DNA of 64,000 bases from Flavobacterium johnsoniae (GCF_030388325.1 NZ_CP103794.1:1364001-1428000); one strand, 5' to 3'. Positions 1 to 10,579 are shown, numbered from the stretch's first letter. The notes: a model not told the origin generated them from the sequence alone. Made by a program: numbers and translations.

Positions 1-2
1 CG

Positions 3-2708
3 ATTCAAGAGCGTTTGGATTTTGAGTTAATGACGATTTCAAACTCAGGTTATCCGGGTTATTTCTTGATTGTACAGGATTTCATCGCCGAGGCTAGAAA
101 AATGGACGTATCAGTAGGACCAGGACGTGGATCTGCAGCGGGTTCAGCCGTTGCATATTGCCTTGGAATTACAAATATTGACCCGATTAAGTATGATTTG
201 CTTTTTGAGCGTTTCCTAAATCCTGACCGTGTATCGATGCCCGATATTGATATCGACTTTGATGACGAGGGTCGTGGACGTGTAATGGATTATGTAATTA
301 ACAAATACGGTCAGAAACAGGTGGCGCAGATTATCACTTATGGTAAAATGGCAACCAAATCGGCTATTCGTGATACGGCGCGTGTACTGGATTTACCATT
401 ATTTGAAGCCGATAGAATTGCAAAACTGATTCCAGGAATGATGCCATCAAAATGGAATTTGGCGCGTTTTATTTCTGAAAGTGAAGATGAAGTTAAAAAA
501 GCGCTTCGTTCAGACGAATTTGATAATGTAAAAGAATTAATCGCGATTGCCAATGAAGATGATTTGGCAGGAGAAACCATTCAGCAGGCAAAAATTCTGG
601 AAGGATCGATGCGTAACACAGGAATTCACGCCTGTGGGGTAATCATTACGCCGTCGGATATTACGAATTACGTTCCTGTAACAACCGCAAAAGATTCGGA
701 TTTATATGTAACACAATTCGACAACTCTGTTGCAGAAAGCGCCGGATTGCTGAAAATGGACTTCTTGGGTCTGAAGACCCTTACGCTGATAAAAGATACT
801 GTTAAACTGGTAAAATACAGAACAGGAATTGAATTGGATCCAGACACTTTCCCAATTGATGATGAAGAAACGTATGCACTTTTCCAAAGAGGTGAAACCG
901 TTGGAATCTTCCAATACGAGTCGCCTGGGATGCAGAAATACATGAAAGATCTGAAACCAACTGTTTTTGGAGATTTAATTGCCATGAATGCACTTTATCG
1001 TCCGGGACCTTTGGAGTATATTCCGTCTTTCGTTCGAAGAAAAAACGGTGACGAAGAAATCAAATACGATTTAGATGCTTGCGCGGAATATCTTTCTGAA
1101 ACCTACGGAATTACCGTTTATCAAGAGCAGGTAATGCTTTTGTCTCAGTCTCTGGCAGGATTTACAAAGGGTGAGGCCGACGTTTTACGTAAAGCGATGG
1201 GTAAGAAACAAAAAGACGTACTAGATAAAATGAAGCCGAAGTTTGTTGAACAAGCGGCGGCAAAAGGTCACGACGCAAAAGTCTTAGAGAAAATCTGGAA
1301 AGACTGGGAAGCTTTTGCGAGTTACGCCTTCAACAAATCGCACTCAACATGTTATGCGTGGATTGCATATCAAACTGCTTATTTGAAAGCGCATTATCCT
1401 GCGGAATATATGGCGGCCGTACTTTCGAATAACATGAACGATATCAAACAGGTTTCGTTCTTCATGGAAGAATGTAAACGTATGGGGTTGCAAGTTCTTG
1501 GACCAGACGTAAACGAATCGTACTATAAATTTACGGTAAACGATGATTATGCCGTTCGTTTCGGAATGGGAGCGATTAAAGGTGTTGGTTCTGGAGCAGT
1601 TGAAACGATTGTAGAAAACAGAAAAGACGGAAGATATAAATCAATTTTTGATTTGGCAAAACGAATAGATTTGCGTGCTGCTAATAAAAAAGCAATAGAA
1701 AACTTAGTACTTGCAGGTGGTTTTGATTCTTTTGAAGGAACAACCAGAGCACAATATTTTTATGATGATGGTGACGGTATTACGTTTTATGAAAAAGCAA
1801 TTCGTTACGGATCAAAGTTTCAAGAAAACGAAAACTCATCTCAGGTAAGTTTGTTTGGAGAAGCTAGCGAAGTACAGATTGCTGAGCCAATAATTCCAGC
1901 ATGTGAAGATTGGAGTACAATGGAAAAACTGGCTAAGGAAAAAGAAGTTGTCGGAATCTATATTTCTGGACATCCGCTTGATGATTTTAGATTCGAAATG
2001 AAATATTTCTGTAATGCTCGATTGGAAGCATTGAAAAGTATGAATGAATATGTTGGAAAGAATTTACATTTTGCGGGAATCATTAATAACGTACAGCATC
2101 GTGTAGCCAAAAACGGAAAAGGTTGGGCGGCTTTCAATTTAGAAGGATATGATGAAAGTTACGAGTTTAAGATTTTTGGTGAAGAATATTTAAAATTCCG
2201 TCATTTCTTGATTCAAAACAATTTTGCCTTTTTGAAAATATTAATTAAAGACGGTTGGGTAAATCATGATACGGGTAAAAAAACAGATCCTAGAATGCAG
2301 TTTGTTGAAATTCGTCAATTACAGGATATTCTAGAAGCTTTCGCTAAAAAGCTAATCGTCTTGCTAAATATTAAAGATCTTCATCCTGAATTTATTCATA
2401 AACTAAGTCATTTATTTAATGAGAATAAAGGTGAAAATTCTGTGACTTTCGAAATCATGGAATTGGAAAAAATAAAACGTTTGGTTGAGGTAGAAACTCC
2501 AGCAGATTTTGAAGCCGAAGATGCAGTTTTTGAATCTGAAAATGAAGATAGTGCAATGGAAGATACAAAGATTCAAGAAGTAAATGAAGTTGAAGAAATA
2601 AAAGTAGTTACCAAATTAACGATGCCAAGCCGTCGTTTGAAAGTGAGGATTTCCACGGAATTATTACAGGAATTAGAAAAAATGCAGATTAATTTTAAAC
2701 TGAACTAA
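3..2708 (+). CDS. dnaE: DNA polymerase III subunit alpha, 5'-truncated
   Basis: Catalytic subunit of the replicative DNA polymerase. The reading frame is open from base 3, so the gene starts upstream of the window and the N-terminal PHP domain is missing here; 901 residues are visible. The frame enters at the palm with GPGRGSAAGSAVAYCLGIT, followed by PDIDIDFDDEGRGRVMDYV, which carries the metal-binding DxD pair of C-family polymerases. The fingers-type YRPGPLEYIP and the helix-hairpin-helix region follow, then an OB-fold near FAGIINNVQHR. The last ~90 residues contain a very acidic linker (many E/D) before a basic tail. It reads as an ordinary intact replicase; only the 5' end is cut by the window edge. 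Confidence 0.97.
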   Translation: MQERLDFELMTISNSGYPGYFLIVQDFIAEARKMDVSVGPGRGSAAGSAVAYCLGITNIDPIKYDLLFERFLNPDRVSMPDIDIDFDDEGRGRVMDYVINKYGQKQVAQIITYGKMATKSAIRDTARVLDLPLFEADRIAKLIPGMMPSKWNLARFISESEDEVKKALRSDEFDNVKELIAIANEDDLAGETIQQAKILEGSMRNTGIHACGVIITPSDITNYVPVTTAKDSDLYVTQFDNSVAESAGLLKMDFLGLKTLTLIKDTVKLVKYRTGIELDPDTFPIDDEETYALFQRGETVGIFQYESPGMQKYMKDLKPTVFGDLIAMNALYRPGPLEYIPSFVRRKNGDEEIKYDLDACAEYLSETYGITVYQEQVMLLSQSLAGFTKGEADVLRKAMGKKQKDVLDKMKPKFVEQAAAKGHDAKVLEKIWKDWEAFASYAFNKSHSTCYAWIAYQTAYLKAHYPAEYMAAVLSNNMNDIKQVSFFMEECKRMGLQVLGPDVNESYYKFTVNDDYAVRFGMGAIKGVGSGAVETIVENRKDGRYKSIFDLAKRIDLRAANKKAIENLVLAGGFDSFEGTTRAQYFYDDGDGITFYEKAIRYGSKFQENENSSQVSLFGEASEVQIAEPIIPACEDWSTMEKLAKEKEVVGIYISGHPLDDFRFEMKYFCNARLEALKSMNEYVGKNLHFAGIINNVQHRVAKNGKGWAAFNLEGYDESYEFKIFGEEYLKFRHFLIQNNFAFLKILIKDGWVNHDTGKKTDPRMQFVEIRQLQDILEAFAKKLIVLLNIKDLHPEFIHKLSHLFNENKGENSVTFEIMELEKIKRLVEVETPADFEAEDAVFESENEDSAMEDTKIQEVNEVEEIKVVTKLTMPSRRLKVRISTELLQELEKMQINFKLN

Positions 2709-2886
2709 AAATTTAACAGTTAAAATTTAAACACATGTTAATTTTTTGTGTTAAAAATATGCACGCATAATAGTTTTTTAGTAATATTGCCCAAAATTAC
2801 AACGATTTCGTTCCAAGTCTAACTTTACAAACTTAAGAATATGTTAAAAATGCTCTAAGTTTGTATAAATCAATTAAATCAAAATT

Positions 2887-3852
2887 ATGAAAAAGAACCT
2901 ATTTTTATTAGGAATGCTAGTTTGCTCTATGGCAACAATGGCGCAAACAGAAAAGGCGGACAAACCAGAAAGCTGGTATTTCAAATTAGGTGCATCTTAT
3001 TTTAACCAAACAGCTTCAACGGAATTTCCAGTTGTTGGAGGACAATTGCCAAATAGAGATGTTTATGCAGGTACATTATCAAATAATAGATTGGTTTCTA
3101 GAGAAAGTGTTACAGGATCTTTTGGACAAGGTTTTAGAAGTGGAATTACTGCTGGATACCGTTTTTCAACTCGTTTAGGAGTTGAAATGTCTGCAAATTA
3201 CTATGTAAGTAATGAAAAAACAATGGCTCAAACTACAAATAGATTAGCTTCTTATAACCCAACTACAACTGTTGCAACATACGTAAACTTTACTGCTGAA
3301 GGAGAAATCAAAGCTTTTGATTTAGCTCCAGCAATTGTAATGTTTTTAGGAGAAGCACATGGTTTTGAACCTTATACTAAAGTGGGAGTTATTGTTCCTG
3401 TTCATGGTACTTTAGATATCAAAACAAATAGAGAATACACAAGTTTTGTGGGAGCAAATCAAGTTGCTAAAACGGATGCTTACTCAAAAGATGTTGTGAA
3501 ACCAAATCCAACACTTGGGTTTATGGCGGCCTTAGGAACTTCTTATAAATTAGGAAAACATATTTCTGCTTTTGCTGAATTAGAGTACCGTAATTTTACA
3601 GTTCATGGAAAATCTAAGGAAACTACAGCTTACACTGAAAATGGTGTAGATAAATTGAATGAAACTACGGCATTTAGAGCGGCTTCGTATTCTGCAATTC
3701 ATACAAATTATGTAGATAAATTAGATACAAATTCTAATAATTCTTTAACTAATCCTAATGGTGTTGATACTACAAAACCAATGGACGAGTTAAGTTCTTA
3801 TGTTGGAATCTCTGGTTTAGGATTAACAGTTGGTTTAAAATACAGTCTATAA
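2887..3852 (+). CDS. outer membrane beta-barrel protein
   Basis: Predicted outer-membrane barrel of 321 residues. It starts with a clear signal peptide (MKKNLFLLGMLVCSMATMAQT, cut near residue 20) and then alternates hydrophobic and polar residues in short strands, with GxxFGFRSGITAGYRF-like and LGLTVGLKYSL turns and a C-terminal aromatic/hydrophobic strand. Long loops rich in T/N/S suggest surface exposure. It is monocistronic: a 178-bp gap after dnaE and a strong hairpin terminator follow. The precise substrate or role cannot be read; OmpA-like or porin-family barrel is the closest description. Confidence 0.75.
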   Translation: MKKNLFLLGMLVCSMATMAQTEKADKPESWYFKLGASYFNQTASTEFPVVGGQLPNRDVYAGTLSNNRLVSRESVTGSFGQGFRSGITAGYRFSTRLGVEMSANYYVSNEKTMAQTTNRLASYNPTTTVATYVNFTAEGEIKAFDLAPAIVMFLGEAHGFEPYTKVGVIVPVHGTLDIKTNREYTSFVGANQVAKTDAYSKDVVKPNPTLGFMAALGTSYKLGKHISAFAELEYRNFTVHGKSKETTAYTENGVDKLNETTAFRAASYSAIHTNYVDKLDTNSNNSLTNPNGVDTTKPMDELSSYVGISGLGLTVGLKYSL

Positions 3853-3878
3853 TTTTTTATAGAGTTTATAGTTTTTTG

Positions 3879-3912
3879 AAAAAAGGATATTCGAAAGAAT
3901 ATCCTTTTTTTT
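3879..3912 (+). terminator. rho-independent terminator after the barrel gene
   Basis: A perfect 14-bp stem (AAAAAAGGATATTC / GAATATCCTTTTTT) with a GAAA tetraloop and a T run lies 27 bp after the stop codon. Confidence 0.9.
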
Positions 3913-3941
3913 GTCTTCATTTTTTTGAATTCTTCATGTTG

Positions 3942-4047
3942 TTTGTCATTCCGAGGAACGAGGAATCTTCACAAGAAATTCCATAAAGAAAATCATTAAC
4001 CTTTGTCGAGCTACTAACGGAGATTCCTCGTTCCTCGGAATGACAAA
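3942..4047. repeat. 27-bp inverted repeat, GTCATTCCGAGGAACGAGG family, copy 1
   Basis: Left arm 3942-3968 and right arm 4021-4047 are exact reverse complements (27 bp) around a 52-bp spacer containing a CTTTGTCGAGCT-like stretch. The same arms recur at 28942-29046 and, slightly changed, at 56034-56143. It sits between two convergent genes. Confidence 0.9.
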
Positions 4048-4060
4048 ACTATGTAATACA

Positions 4061-5056
4061 TTATTTAGAAAACGCTCTAAATTCCTTCAAAACCTGATCA
4101 ATAACCCAAGTTGTTCTGGCTCCAGAAATTCCTTTTGATGGAGAAGCACCTTCTTTTCCTAAAAGCTCCGCCATTACGGTTTCTATAAAAGGCTGCTGAA
4201 TATGAAGTGGGTTTTCTATTGTGATACTTTCTTTTTCTCCATTTGTATATTGAATATGAACAGGATCATTTCCGAAAGTAGAGAAAGAAATTTTTCCTTT
4301 ATCGCCTACAATTTCTGTATTGTCGTAACGTTCAAAACTGGCAAAATTCCATATTCCAGATCCGTGAATTCCGTTTTCAAATAAGAACGACATTGAAACG
4401 GCATCTTCAGCAGGATAAGCTTTTAATTGCGAAGATGCATGTCCACGAACAGATTTTATCGGACCTAGAACAAAATCTAGAAAATCTAAAGTATGGCAAG
4501 CTAAATCAACAAAAATTCCGCCTCCAGAAATATGAGGCAAAACAGTCCAAGGAAGATTGATCTCGTCATCGTAACGCGCTTCAAACGGATGATATAAAAC
4601 ACAATTTACATGTCGAATATTCCCTAATTTACCGTCATCAATTATTTCTTTAATTTTTAAAAATCGAGGCAATGCTCTTCTATAATAAGCCACAAACAAA
4701 GGAACGTTATGTTCTTTGCAAGCAGAAATCATTTCATTGCATTCTTCAAAAGTCAGTGCCATTGGTTTTTCTACGTAAACTGGTTTTCCGGCTTTAGCAC
4801 ATAAAATAGTATATTCTTTATGAGAAGATGGAGGAGTAGCAATATAAACGGCATCAACTTCTGGATCGTTTATTAAATCCTCAGCATTCGAATACCATTT
4901 TGGTACATTATGTCGTTTGGCGTAATCTTCGGCAAGTGCTGCATCTCTTCGCATAACAGCAACTAAAGCAGAATTTGGGGCTTTCTGAAACGCTGGTCCG
5001 CTTTTTACTTCAGTTACGTTACCACAGCCGATAATTCCCCATTTTATAATTTTCAT
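4061..5056 (-). CDS. Gfo/Idh/MocA family oxidoreductase
   Basis: NAD(P)-dependent dehydrogenase of the Gfo/Idh/MocA family, 331 residues. The N-terminal Rossmann fold shows WGIIGCGNVTE at residues 6-16, and the family signature EKPMAL lies near residue 97. The C-terminal alpha/beta domain includes GGGIFVDLACHTLDFLDFVLG, where the conserved Asp/His pair of the active site falls. These enzymes oxidise or reduce sugars and cyclitols; the substrate cannot be told here and no sugar-catabolic neighbours are present. It is alone between two repeat-filled gaps. Confidence 0.9.
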   Translation of the reverse strand: MKIIKWGIIGCGNVTEVKSGPAFQKAPNSALVAVMRRDAALAEDYAKRHNVPKWYSNAEDLINDPEVDAVYIATPPSSHKEYTILCAKAGKPVYVEKPMALTFEECNEMISACKEHNVPLFVAYYRRALPRFLKIKEIIDDGKLGNIRHVNCVLYHPFEARYDDEINLPWTVLPHISGGGIFVDLACHTLDFLDFVLGPIKSVRGHASSQLKAYPAEDAVSMSFLFENGIHGSGIWNFASFERYDNTEIVGDKGKISFSTFGNDPVHIQYTNGEKESITIENPLHIQQPFIETVMAELLGKEGASPSKGISGARTTWVIDQVLKEFRAFSK

Positions 5057-5092
5057 CGTTTGGTTTTTTAGTTTCTCAAATTTAAAAAAGGT

Positions 5093-5273
5093 TTGCCACG
5101 AATTACACTAATTTCCACGAATTATTTTTTGAAGTTTTGCCACAGATTAAAATGATTGTCACAGATTTTATAAAAATCCATTAAATCCTTTTAATCTGTG
5201 GCAAAAAAATAACCACGAATTAAACATTTCTCACAATTTAAATTAGTGGAAATTAGTGTAATTAGTGGCTAAG
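5093..5273. repeat. nested inverted repeats (CCACGAATT outside, CCACAGATT inside)
   Basis: The outer arms read gccacgaattacactaattt (from 5094) and, inverted, aattagtgtaattagtggc (ending about 5269). Inside them is a second palindrome with arms 5135-5152 and 5189-5206 (ttttgccacagattaaaa and its exact reverse complement). Related CCACAGATT elements occur at 27507-27575 and CCACGAATT elements at 30987-31037. It fills the gap between two genes on the minus strand. Confidence 0.85.
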
Positions 5274-5291
5274 AAAAATCAGTTTAAAGTC

Positions 5292-7400
5292 TTACTTTTT
5301 AGGTAAAGCTTTAAAACCCATATTGTAAAGCGTAAAAGCTTGAAGATCTACATTTTCTTGAATTGTAGCCGCAACAGATTTTCCTGCTCCGTGACCAGCT
5401 TTAACGTCAATTCGAATTAAAACTGGATTTTCTCCAGCTTGTTTTTCTTGTAATTCAGAAGCAAATTTAAAACTATGCGCCGGAACAACACGATCATCAT
5501 GATCTCCTGTAGTAACCATTGTAGCAGGATATTTAGTTCCTTTTTTAACGTTATGAACAGGAGAATATCCTTTTAAGTATTCAAACATTTCTTTGTTGTC
5601 CTGCGCCGTTCCATAATCAAATGCCCAACCTGCACCTGCTGTAAAAGCGTTATAACGAAGCATATCCATAACTCCAACTGCTGGTAAAGCTACCTTCATT
5701 AAATCTGGACGCTGCGTCATAGTTGCACCAACTAATAAACCTCCGTTTGAACCTCCGCGAATAGCCAAATAATCAGATGAAGTATATTTTTGTGCAATTA
5801 AGTATTCTGCAGCAGCGATAAAATCGTCAAATACATTTTGTTTTTGCAATTTCGTTCCAGCATCATGCCATTTTTTTCCGTATTCACCACCGCCTCTTAA
5901 ATTGGCAACTGCGTAAACTCCTCCATTTTCCATCCAAACAGCGTTTGAAATACTGAAACTCGGTGTCAAGCTAACATTAAATCCTCCGTAACCGTAAAGA
6001 ATTGTTGGATTTTTACCATCTAGTTTTGTTCCTTTTTTATAAGTAATAATCATTGGAACTTTTGTACCGTCTTTTGAAGTATAAAATACTTGTTTAGACT
6101 CGTAATCTTCGCTTTTAAAATCAACTTTTGGTTTTTCATAAACATCAGATTTACCAGATTTTGGTTCGAAAGAGTAAATGCTTCCTGGAGTTGTGTAATT
6201 TGTAAAGCTGTAGTACAAGATTTTTTCATCTTTTTTTCCGCCAAATCCGCCAGCAGATCCAACCGCAGGAAGTTTGATTTCACGAACTAATTTTCCGTTG
6301 TAATCGTATTGTTGTACAAACGAAACAGCATCTTTTGTATAATTAGCGAAGAAATATCCTGCTCCAGTTGATGGAGATAAAACATTTTCTGTTTCTTTGA
6401 TGAAATCTTTCCAGTTTTCTACTTTTGGATTTCCTGCATCTACAGTAACAACGCGCCCATTTGGAGCATTATAATCAGTGTGAATGAATAATTTTGTTCC
6501 TTCATTTTCAATAATTGAATTATCAGAATTAAAATTATCTACAATTGTAACAATTGGACTATTTGGTTTAGTCAGATCCTTAATATACAATTCGTTTCCG
6601 TAAGTAGAATTAGCAGCAGAAATAATTAAATAACGATCATCTTCGGTAACATAACCTCCAACATATCTTCTTTTTTGATCTCCACCAAAAATTACTTTAT
6701 CTTCTTTTTGAGAAGTTCCTATTTTATGAAAATACAATTTGTGCTGATCTGTTTTTGCAGATAATTCGCTTCCTTTTGGTTTTTCATAACTAGAATAATA
6801 GAAACCTTCATTTCCGTGCCAAGAAATACCGCTGAATTTTACATCAACCAAAGTATCTTCTAAAACTTTTTTAGAAATAGCATCAATAATAATTACTTTT
6901 CTCCAGTCGCTTCCGCCTTCAGAAATTGCGTAAGCAGCTTTGTTTCCATCTTTAGAAAAATCTAATCCGCCAAGAGAAGTTGTTCCGTCTTTAGAAAAAG
7001 TATTCGGATCTAAGAAAATCTCTTCTTTTCCGTTTTGATCTTTTCTGTAAACAACAGATTGATTTTGAAGTCCGTTGTTTTTAGAATAGTAAGTAAATTT
7101 TCCTTCTTTGTATGGAGCACCGATTTTCTCATAGTTCCAAAGTTTTTCCATTCGTTTTTTAAGTTCTTCACGAAATGGAATTTGATTTAAGTAACCATAA
7201 GTTACGTCATTTTCAGCTTTTACCCATGCTCCAGTTTCAGCAGATTTGTCGTCTTCAAGCCAACGGTAAGGATCGCTTACCTTTGTGTCAAAATATACAT
7301 CAACGGTTTCTCCTTTTTTGGTTTCAGGATATTTGATTTTGTTTTGAGCAAAAGAAATTCCCGCAGTTGTGATTGCCATTAATAAAATAGTTTTTTTCAT
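5292..7400 (-). CDS. secreted prolyl oligopeptidase family serine peptidase (S9A)
   Basis: Exported serine peptidase of 702 residues that cleaves short proline-containing peptides. A signal peptide ([19 protein letters not shown]) is followed by the seven-bladed propeller typical of S9A and a C-terminal alpha/beta hydrolase. The nucleophile is Ser551 in GGSNGG, the Asp lies in [12 protein letters not shown] (residues 632-643), and the His is His670 in KAGHGAGK, giving a complete triad at the spacing of porcine POP. Length matches the family. A CAAAAATA box (TATTTTTG on the coding strand) lies 24 bp upstream of the start, but without a clear -33 partner. Intact and likely periplasmic. Confidence 0.95.
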   Translation of the reverse strand: MKKTILLMAITTAGISFAQNKIKYPETKKGETVDVYFDTKVSDPYRWLEDDKSAETGAWVKAENDVTYGYLNQIPFREELKKRMEKLWNYEKIGAPYKEGKFTYYSKNNGLQNQSVVYRKDQNGKEEIFLDPNTFSKDGTTSLGGLDFSKDGNKAAYAISEGGSDWRKVIIIDAISKKVLEDTLVDVKFSGISWHGNEGFYYSSYEKPKGSELSAKTDQHKLYFHKIGTSQKEDKVIFGGDQKRRYVGGYVTEDDRYLIISAANSTYGNELYIKDLTKPNSPIVTIVDNFNSDNSIIENEGTKLFIHTDYNAPNGRVVTVDAGNPKVENWKDFIKETENVLSPSTGAGYFFANYTKDAVSFVQQYDYNGKLVREIKLPAVGSAGGFGGKKDEKILYYSFTNYTTPGSIYSFEPKSGKSDVYEKPKVDFKSEDYESKQVFYTSKDGTKVPMIITYKKGTKLDGKNPTILYGYGGFNVSLTPSFSISNAVWMENGGVYAVANLRGGGEYGKKWHDAGTKLQKQNVFDDFIAAAEYLIAQKYTSSDYLAIRGGSNGGLLVGATMTQRPDLMKVALPAVGVMDMLRYNAFTAGAGWAFDYGTAQDNKEMFEYLKGYSPVHNVKKGTKYPATMVTTGDHDDRVVPAHSFKFASELQEKQAGENPVLIRIDVKAGHGAGKSVAATIQENVDLQAFTLYNMGFKALPKK

Positions 7401-7454
7401 AGTTAATTTTTATCTGTTGTAACAAAAATAGTATTTTCTGTGAGATTGTTGTGT

Positions 7455-7555
7455 TATTAACCGCAAAGTACGCAAAGTATTCAATATTAATCTCGCAAAG
7501 GCGCAGAGACGCAAAGTTTTAAAATTTCTTTGCGACTTCGCGTCTTTGCGAGATT
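7455..7555. repeat. CGCAAAG/CGCAGAG imperfect inverted repeat
   Basis: Words such as ctcgcaaaggcgcagagacg (7493) are answered in reverse complement by gcgacttcgcgtctttgcga (7531). The same vocabulary returns at 47430-47510, 47979-48127, 53325-53540, 55798-55945 and 60297-60450. Confidence 0.75.
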
Positions 7556-7633
7556 CTTTTAAGCGTTGTTTAATAAAATAAAACTTAGAGAACTTTGCTT
7601 AAATTCCTTGAGATATTTGCGGTTAAATAAAAT

Positions 7634-9841
7634 TTATAAGTTAAAATTAACTCCCAAAACAATGTTTCTTCCAATATTTGGAATACCGTCAGTTTTTAAT
7701 CTCGAAAGGTGCGCAATATATTTTTTATCGAATAAATTGTTTCCGTTTAAGTTAATATCGAAAGCCGTTTTACCCAATTTTACAGTTCCTCCAAAGCCTA
7801 AATTTACCAAAGTATAACCTTTAGAAGCAGTTTCAAATCCGCTTACATTATCTTGGCTGAAAGTTGAAGAAACGTTCAAAGAAGCAAAACCTTCGCTTAA
7901 CCAATTTTTGATATTAAATTCTGTTCTTAATGTATTATTCCAGTTGTTTGCAGGAATTAAAGGCAAATAATCGTCATTATCTTTTTTACCTGTCACAGTT
8001 TCAAAACTAGTTTCAAAATGCAACCAATCTAAAGGATGTGGGTGAAAATGCAGACCAACTTCACCACCATACAATTTTGCATTATCTTGAACATAAGCAA
8101 AAACATCATTATCGTCACGAATTTCTCCAGTTGGCGAAGTGTAAATATAATTGTTTACGTGATTGTAAAATCCGTTTACAAAGAACTCAAAATGCGTGTT
8201 TTTATATTCTAAATTCAAATCTGTCTGAACGTTTTGTTCTGTTTTCAAATTTGCATTTCCAATTTCGTAACGATTTGTTCCTTCGTGAACACCATTTGAA
8301 GTCAATTCTGCTAAGTTTGGCGCTCTAAATCCTGTCGCAACATTCAATCGAAGCGTTAACGGTTCAGCCAATTTTGTTTTATAACCTAACGAAGCATTAA
8401 AACTGTCAAAAGATTTATCAAGTGGCAAGAAATACCCTTCTTCGCCTTCCGTTCCGTGTGCGATTGAAGTAACATTTCTGTTGTCAAAACGTAATCCAGC
8501 TTGCAAAACATTGCTGTTCCATTCGTAATTAGCCGTTCCAAAAACTCCAAAATCGTTTGTTGTAGCGTCTGGAATTAAATATTCTTCACCAGAATTCTTG
8601 TTTGTTTGATGCATTCCTTGAACCCCAACAATAGTTTCAATTTTTCCGAATTTTGGAAAATGGTATTTTGCATTATAATTGAAAGTGTTCAATTTCATGT
8701 GAAGAGAAGCTTCATTGCTGTCTTCAAATTCGCTTCTGTCGTTTGCGATATATCCTAAATCAACATCTAATTTTGAGTTTTCAAAAAAGATAACATTATT
8801 CAAACTCAACAAATGATTGAAAATTCCTTGTCTCGGAAATTGTGTGTCTTTGCTTGAAGATTGTTCTGCAATTCCGTCTTCTGGAATTCCAATATCCAAT
8901 TTATTGTAATTGTATCTTAAAACGCTAGAAAAAGTGGAGTTGCTGTACCCAATTCCGGTTTTAAAATCAGTTTCGTTGTAACGTGAATTTGTTACGCGGT
9001 CGCCATCTGCAATTTTGTAATCAGAATGCGTGTTATATCCTCCTCTAACTAAGAATTTCCAATTATCGGTAGATGTTTTTAATCCGATTGAAGAGTTGCT
9101 TCCTTGTGTATTCGTAAAATATTTTTGACTGAAATTAGCTTTAAAATCGCCAGCATCGGCAAATTTTTCAGGATTAAAATATAGAACTCCTCCCAAAGCA
9201 TCAGAACCATACAATAAAGAAGCTGGGCCTTTAATGACTTCGACACTTTCAATTCCGCCATCATTTAAACCCAAGCCATGTTCGTCTCCAAACTGTTGAT
9301 TTTCGATGCGAACACCTTGAGAATAAACCAAAACACGATTTCCGCTAAGTCCACGAATAACTGGTTTCCCGATTGAAGTTCCTGTTGAAATTTGCGAAAC
9401 TCCAGGAATTGTCGCTAAACCTTCAATTAAAGTTGAAGTGCCTTTTTGCTGTAAAGTTTTAATGCTTTCGTGTTCGATTTTCATTACGTTTTGCGATTGC
9501 AATTTGTTGAAAGGAGTAGAAACTACGACTTCATCCATTTCTAAAATCGATTCTTCAAGAGTAATGTCTAAGGTGTTTTGTTTTAATAACTTAACAATCG
9601 TTTTATTTTGATTGGCATACCCAACATAAGTAAAAGCAAGGCGTAAAGCTCCGTTCGGAAGATTGTTCAATTCGTATTTTCCGTTTGCGTCTGTTGTCGT
9701 TCCTTTATGTAATTCTGGAACGTAAACAGAAACTCCTGGCAAAGGTTGATTTTGGTTATCAGTTACCGTTCCTGAAACCGAATTTTGAGCAGAAAGCATG
9801 CCCGAAAACCCTAAAATAAGGGCAATTATAAATTTTTTCAT
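7634..9841 (-). CDS. TonB-dependent receptor, probably for metal (ZnuD-like)
   Basis: Outer-membrane active transporter of 735 residues. Order: signal peptide; a carboxypeptidase-regulatory-like beta-sandwich (SGTVTDNQNQPLPGVSVYVP, ~24-100); a TonB plug with PGVSQISTGTSIGKPVIRGL and IESVEVIKGPASLLYGSDALGG; then the barrel, ending in a terminal strand LGVNFNL. The last 40 residues (NNLFDKKYIAHLSRLKTDG, then IPNIGRN) resemble the C-terminus of zinc receptors of the ZnuD type, and a loop carries HFHPHP. The neighbour upstream is a His/Cys-rich exported protein, which supports a metal role. The substrate is inference. Confidence 0.92.
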   Translation of the reverse strand: MKKFIIALILGFSGMLSAQNSVSGTVTDNQNQPLPGVSVYVPELHKGTTTDANGKYELNNLPNGALRLAFTYVGYANQNKTIVKLLKQNTLDITLEESILEMDEVVVSTPFNKLQSQNVMKIEHESIKTLQQKGTSTLIEGLATIPGVSQISTGTSIGKPVIRGLSGNRVLVYSQGVRIENQQFGDEHGLGLNDGGIESVEVIKGPASLLYGSDALGGVLYFNPEKFADAGDFKANFSQKYFTNTQGSNSSIGLKTSTDNWKFLVRGGYNTHSDYKIADGDRVTNSRYNETDFKTGIGYSNSTFSSVLRYNYNKLDIGIPEDGIAEQSSSKDTQFPRQGIFNHLLSLNNVIFFENSKLDVDLGYIANDRSEFEDSNEASLHMKLNTFNYNAKYHFPKFGKIETIVGVQGMHQTNKNSGEEYLIPDATTNDFGVFGTANYEWNSNVLQAGLRFDNRNVTSIAHGTEGEEGYFLPLDKSFDSFNASLGYKTKLAEPLTLRLNVATGFRAPNLAELTSNGVHEGTNRYEIGNANLKTEQNVQTDLNLEYKNTHFEFFVNGFYNHVNNYIYTSPTGEIRDDNDVFAYVQDNAKLYGGEVGLHFHPHPLDWLHFETSFETVTGKKDNDDYLPLIPANNWNNTLRTEFNIKNWLSEGFASLNVSSTFSQDNVSGFETASKGYTLVNLGFGGTVKLGKTAFDINLNGNNLFDKKYIAHLSRLKTDGIPNIGRNIVLGVNFNL

Positions 9842-10003
9842 TTGAAAATGATGCTATAGTTAATTTGATTTTTTTCTTAGAATGAAAACCAAAAACCAAC
9901 AATAAAGCATTCTAATCCTAGATTGAAAATATAGGATTAGGAAACTCAATGTTTATTTGAATTTTAATAAAAAGAAATGTGATTTTTTTCGAATAATCGA
10001 AAC

Positions 10004-10357
10004 TTAGGAAACTATAACTAAAGGTGGTCCTCGTAAGAAATACGAAGTAGCTGAAATAGAAAAAATCTTCTCTGAAACTGGGAAGAAATAGGGAATTTCT
10101 TTTTCAAAAGAATGAAATTGAAATTGAAAAGTTTCTGGAACAATGTAACTTCCAAAAGCAAAATTGCAAACAAAACAAACCTCAAAATCATGATGCTGGT
10201 GCGTTATTTCGCCACTTGGATCATTGTAATTATGATGACATTGTTTTTCTGAAAGCTGTTTTACAATATGCTCATAACTGTGTATCGACTGAAACAATAT
10301 CGAGAACAATATTGTCACAGCAAAAGACAAACTTAATATGAGCTGCTTTCTTTTCAT
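10004..10357 (-). CDS. His/Cys-rich small exported protein next to the TonB receptor
   Basis: A 117-residue protein starting MKRKQLILSLSFAV with an N-terminal hydrophobic segment (signal peptide or anchor). It then has a metal-ligand cluster: KQCHHNYND, THQHHDFEVCFVCNF (with a CxxC), and a C-terminal FLRGPPLV. The His-rich stretch, CxxC and terminal RGPP resemble small proteins (DUF2946-like) found in metal-handling loci. ATG 10357 is preferred to an in-frame TTG nine bases upstream, because a TACCTTTG -7-like box overlaps the TTG region. It is 162 bp upstream of the TonB receptor on the same strand, probably one unit. Family assignment is tentative. Confidence 0.7.
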   Translation of the reverse strand: MKRKQLILSLSFAVTILFSILFQSIHSYEHIVKQLSEKQCHHNYNDPSGEITHQHHDFEVCFVCNFAFGSYIVPETFQFQFHSFEKEIPYFFPVSEKIFSISATSYFLRGPPLVIVS

Positions 10358-10579
10358 ACTCCGCAAAGGTATAAAGATTAAATAGAAAATTAATTTATTT
10401 TTTGCCTTTGTAAGCTTGTTTATTGAAAAAAACGCAGCAATTAATTTTGTGAAGCATTAAAAAGAGAATATTTTTATTTCTTCTAGCGACTAGAGAAACC
10501 ATTATATTATATTTGTATTTGAAATAAATATACTTACAAAACGTTTATTTTTAAATATCTCTAAAACCAAACTTACGAT

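Noticed and set aside
2450..2640. The acidic tail of dnaE as a foreign insertion
   Set aside because: The frame and codon use are continuous with the rest, and such linkers vary among related polymerases.
8038..8328. A 96-codon frame opposite the TonB receptor
   Set aside because: It is the antisense of a receptor with intact motifs; no independent evidence.
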